Assembly: GCF_000485595.1 (NCBI RefSeq)
Contig: NW_014577087.1
Location: forward strand, 592,666 to 612,908
Direction: 5' to 3'
From: Priapulus caudatus
Lineage: Eukaryota > Priapulida > Priapulimorpha > Priapulimorphida > Priapulidae
DNA length: 20,243 nt
Shown one piece after another: positions 20,149 through 20,243 of this stretch (position 1 is the stretch's first letter; every line of letters begins with the position of its first letter). Both the position numbers and the translations under genes were made by a program. The notes under the pieces are model-generated. The model worked only from the letters and a program-made list of their open reading frames with translations. It was not told the DNA's origin and did not search any database.

Positions 20149-20243
20149 TTTATTATAGTTCGCATTGTTTCCGTATCATTATCCTACAACGGGATGTGAG
20201 CTTTGTCAGACAATATGGTGGCACATCATTATGTTTCGAATGA
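19531..20243. other. Upstream flank of CNGA with TTA microsatellite
   Basis: Unique sequence conserved in inverted form at 12711-13490, with a TTA/AAT trinucleotide array at about 20053-20158. A short frame shared by both arms (FNTFTWHL, ELACTDSGDG) is conserved only because the DNA is duplicated; it shifts frame afterwards and carries no evidence of selection. No gene recognised. Confidence 0.6.

Larger units (their letters stand above)
17272..20243 (-). repeat. Right arm of large inverted repeat (bears functional CNGA exons 1-2)
   Basis: This is the partner of 12711-15720. It still matches at the last base of the window, so the repeat continues beyond it and its outer boundary is unknown. 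This arm keeps exons 1 and 2 open and spliceable, so it is taken as the functional or correctly assembled copy. Its simple-sequence parts differ in length from those of the left arm: the TG tract is longer here (about 18965-19530), and the TTA array is at about 20053-20158. Confidence 0.95.

Noticed and set aside
12711-20243. Idea that the repeated blocks are a CRISPR or integron-like array
   Set aside because: The repeats are microsatellites and one large inverted duplication in a spliced animal gene; no regular spacers or associated genes.

Overview
The window is metazoan nuclear DNA, most likely from an invertebrate. It has spliced exons with GT-AG boundaries, long introns, abundant microsatellites and short terminal-inverted-repeat elements. 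It holds one recognisable protein-coding gene, on the minus strand: a cyclic-nucleotide-gated cation channel A-type subunit (CNGA family), which appears complete. I reconstruct four coding exons: 18844-18548, 17601-17408, 5326-5112 and 2626-1230. All boundaries are GT-AG, the phases are compatible, and the predicted product is 700 residues, the usual CNGA length. Exons 3 and 4 carry S1-S6, the pore with TIGET, the C-linker, the cyclic-nucleotide-binding domain and the C-terminal leucine zipper. Exons 1 and 2 carry the N-terminus, including a basic/aromatic segment and an RPDSFLEKF block that align without gaps to the N-terminal calmodulin-binding neighbourhood of vertebrate CNGA2.

Layout from left to right: 1-1229, 3' flank; 1230-2626, exon 4; 2627-5111, intron 3; 5112-5326, exon 3; 5327-17407, a 12 kb intron 2 packed with simple-sequence DNA; 17408-17601, exon 2; 17602-18547, intron 1 with a small TIR element; 18548-18844, exon 1; 18845-20243, 5' flank with a TA/TG microsatellite of about 600 bp. 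Intron 2 holds a CATAA array, TG-rich DNA, a GGAT satellite of about 1.5 kb, a CT array broken by a 25-base N run, TA arrays, a TTATG array and a 457-bp Harbinger-like MITE.

The most striking structure is a large imperfect inverted repeat. The left arm is about 12711-15720 and the right arm about 17272 to the window end, with a spacer of about 1.5 kb. The right arm holds the genuine exons 1 and 2 plus the 5' flank. The left arm is a reversed copy of the same block lying inside intron 2 of the gene, with exon copies that are frameshifted mainly by small insertions. It is either a decayed inverted duplication, which would make the pre-mRNA self-complementary, or an assembly artefact such as unpolished long-read or fold-back sequence near the N gap. 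The insertion bias favours the artefact, but the sequence alone cannot settle it.

I found no rRNA, tRNA, CRISPR or prokaryotic feature. Most other long open frames (His-Thr, Cys-Val or Ser-Ile-His-Pro repeats) are translations of microsatellites.
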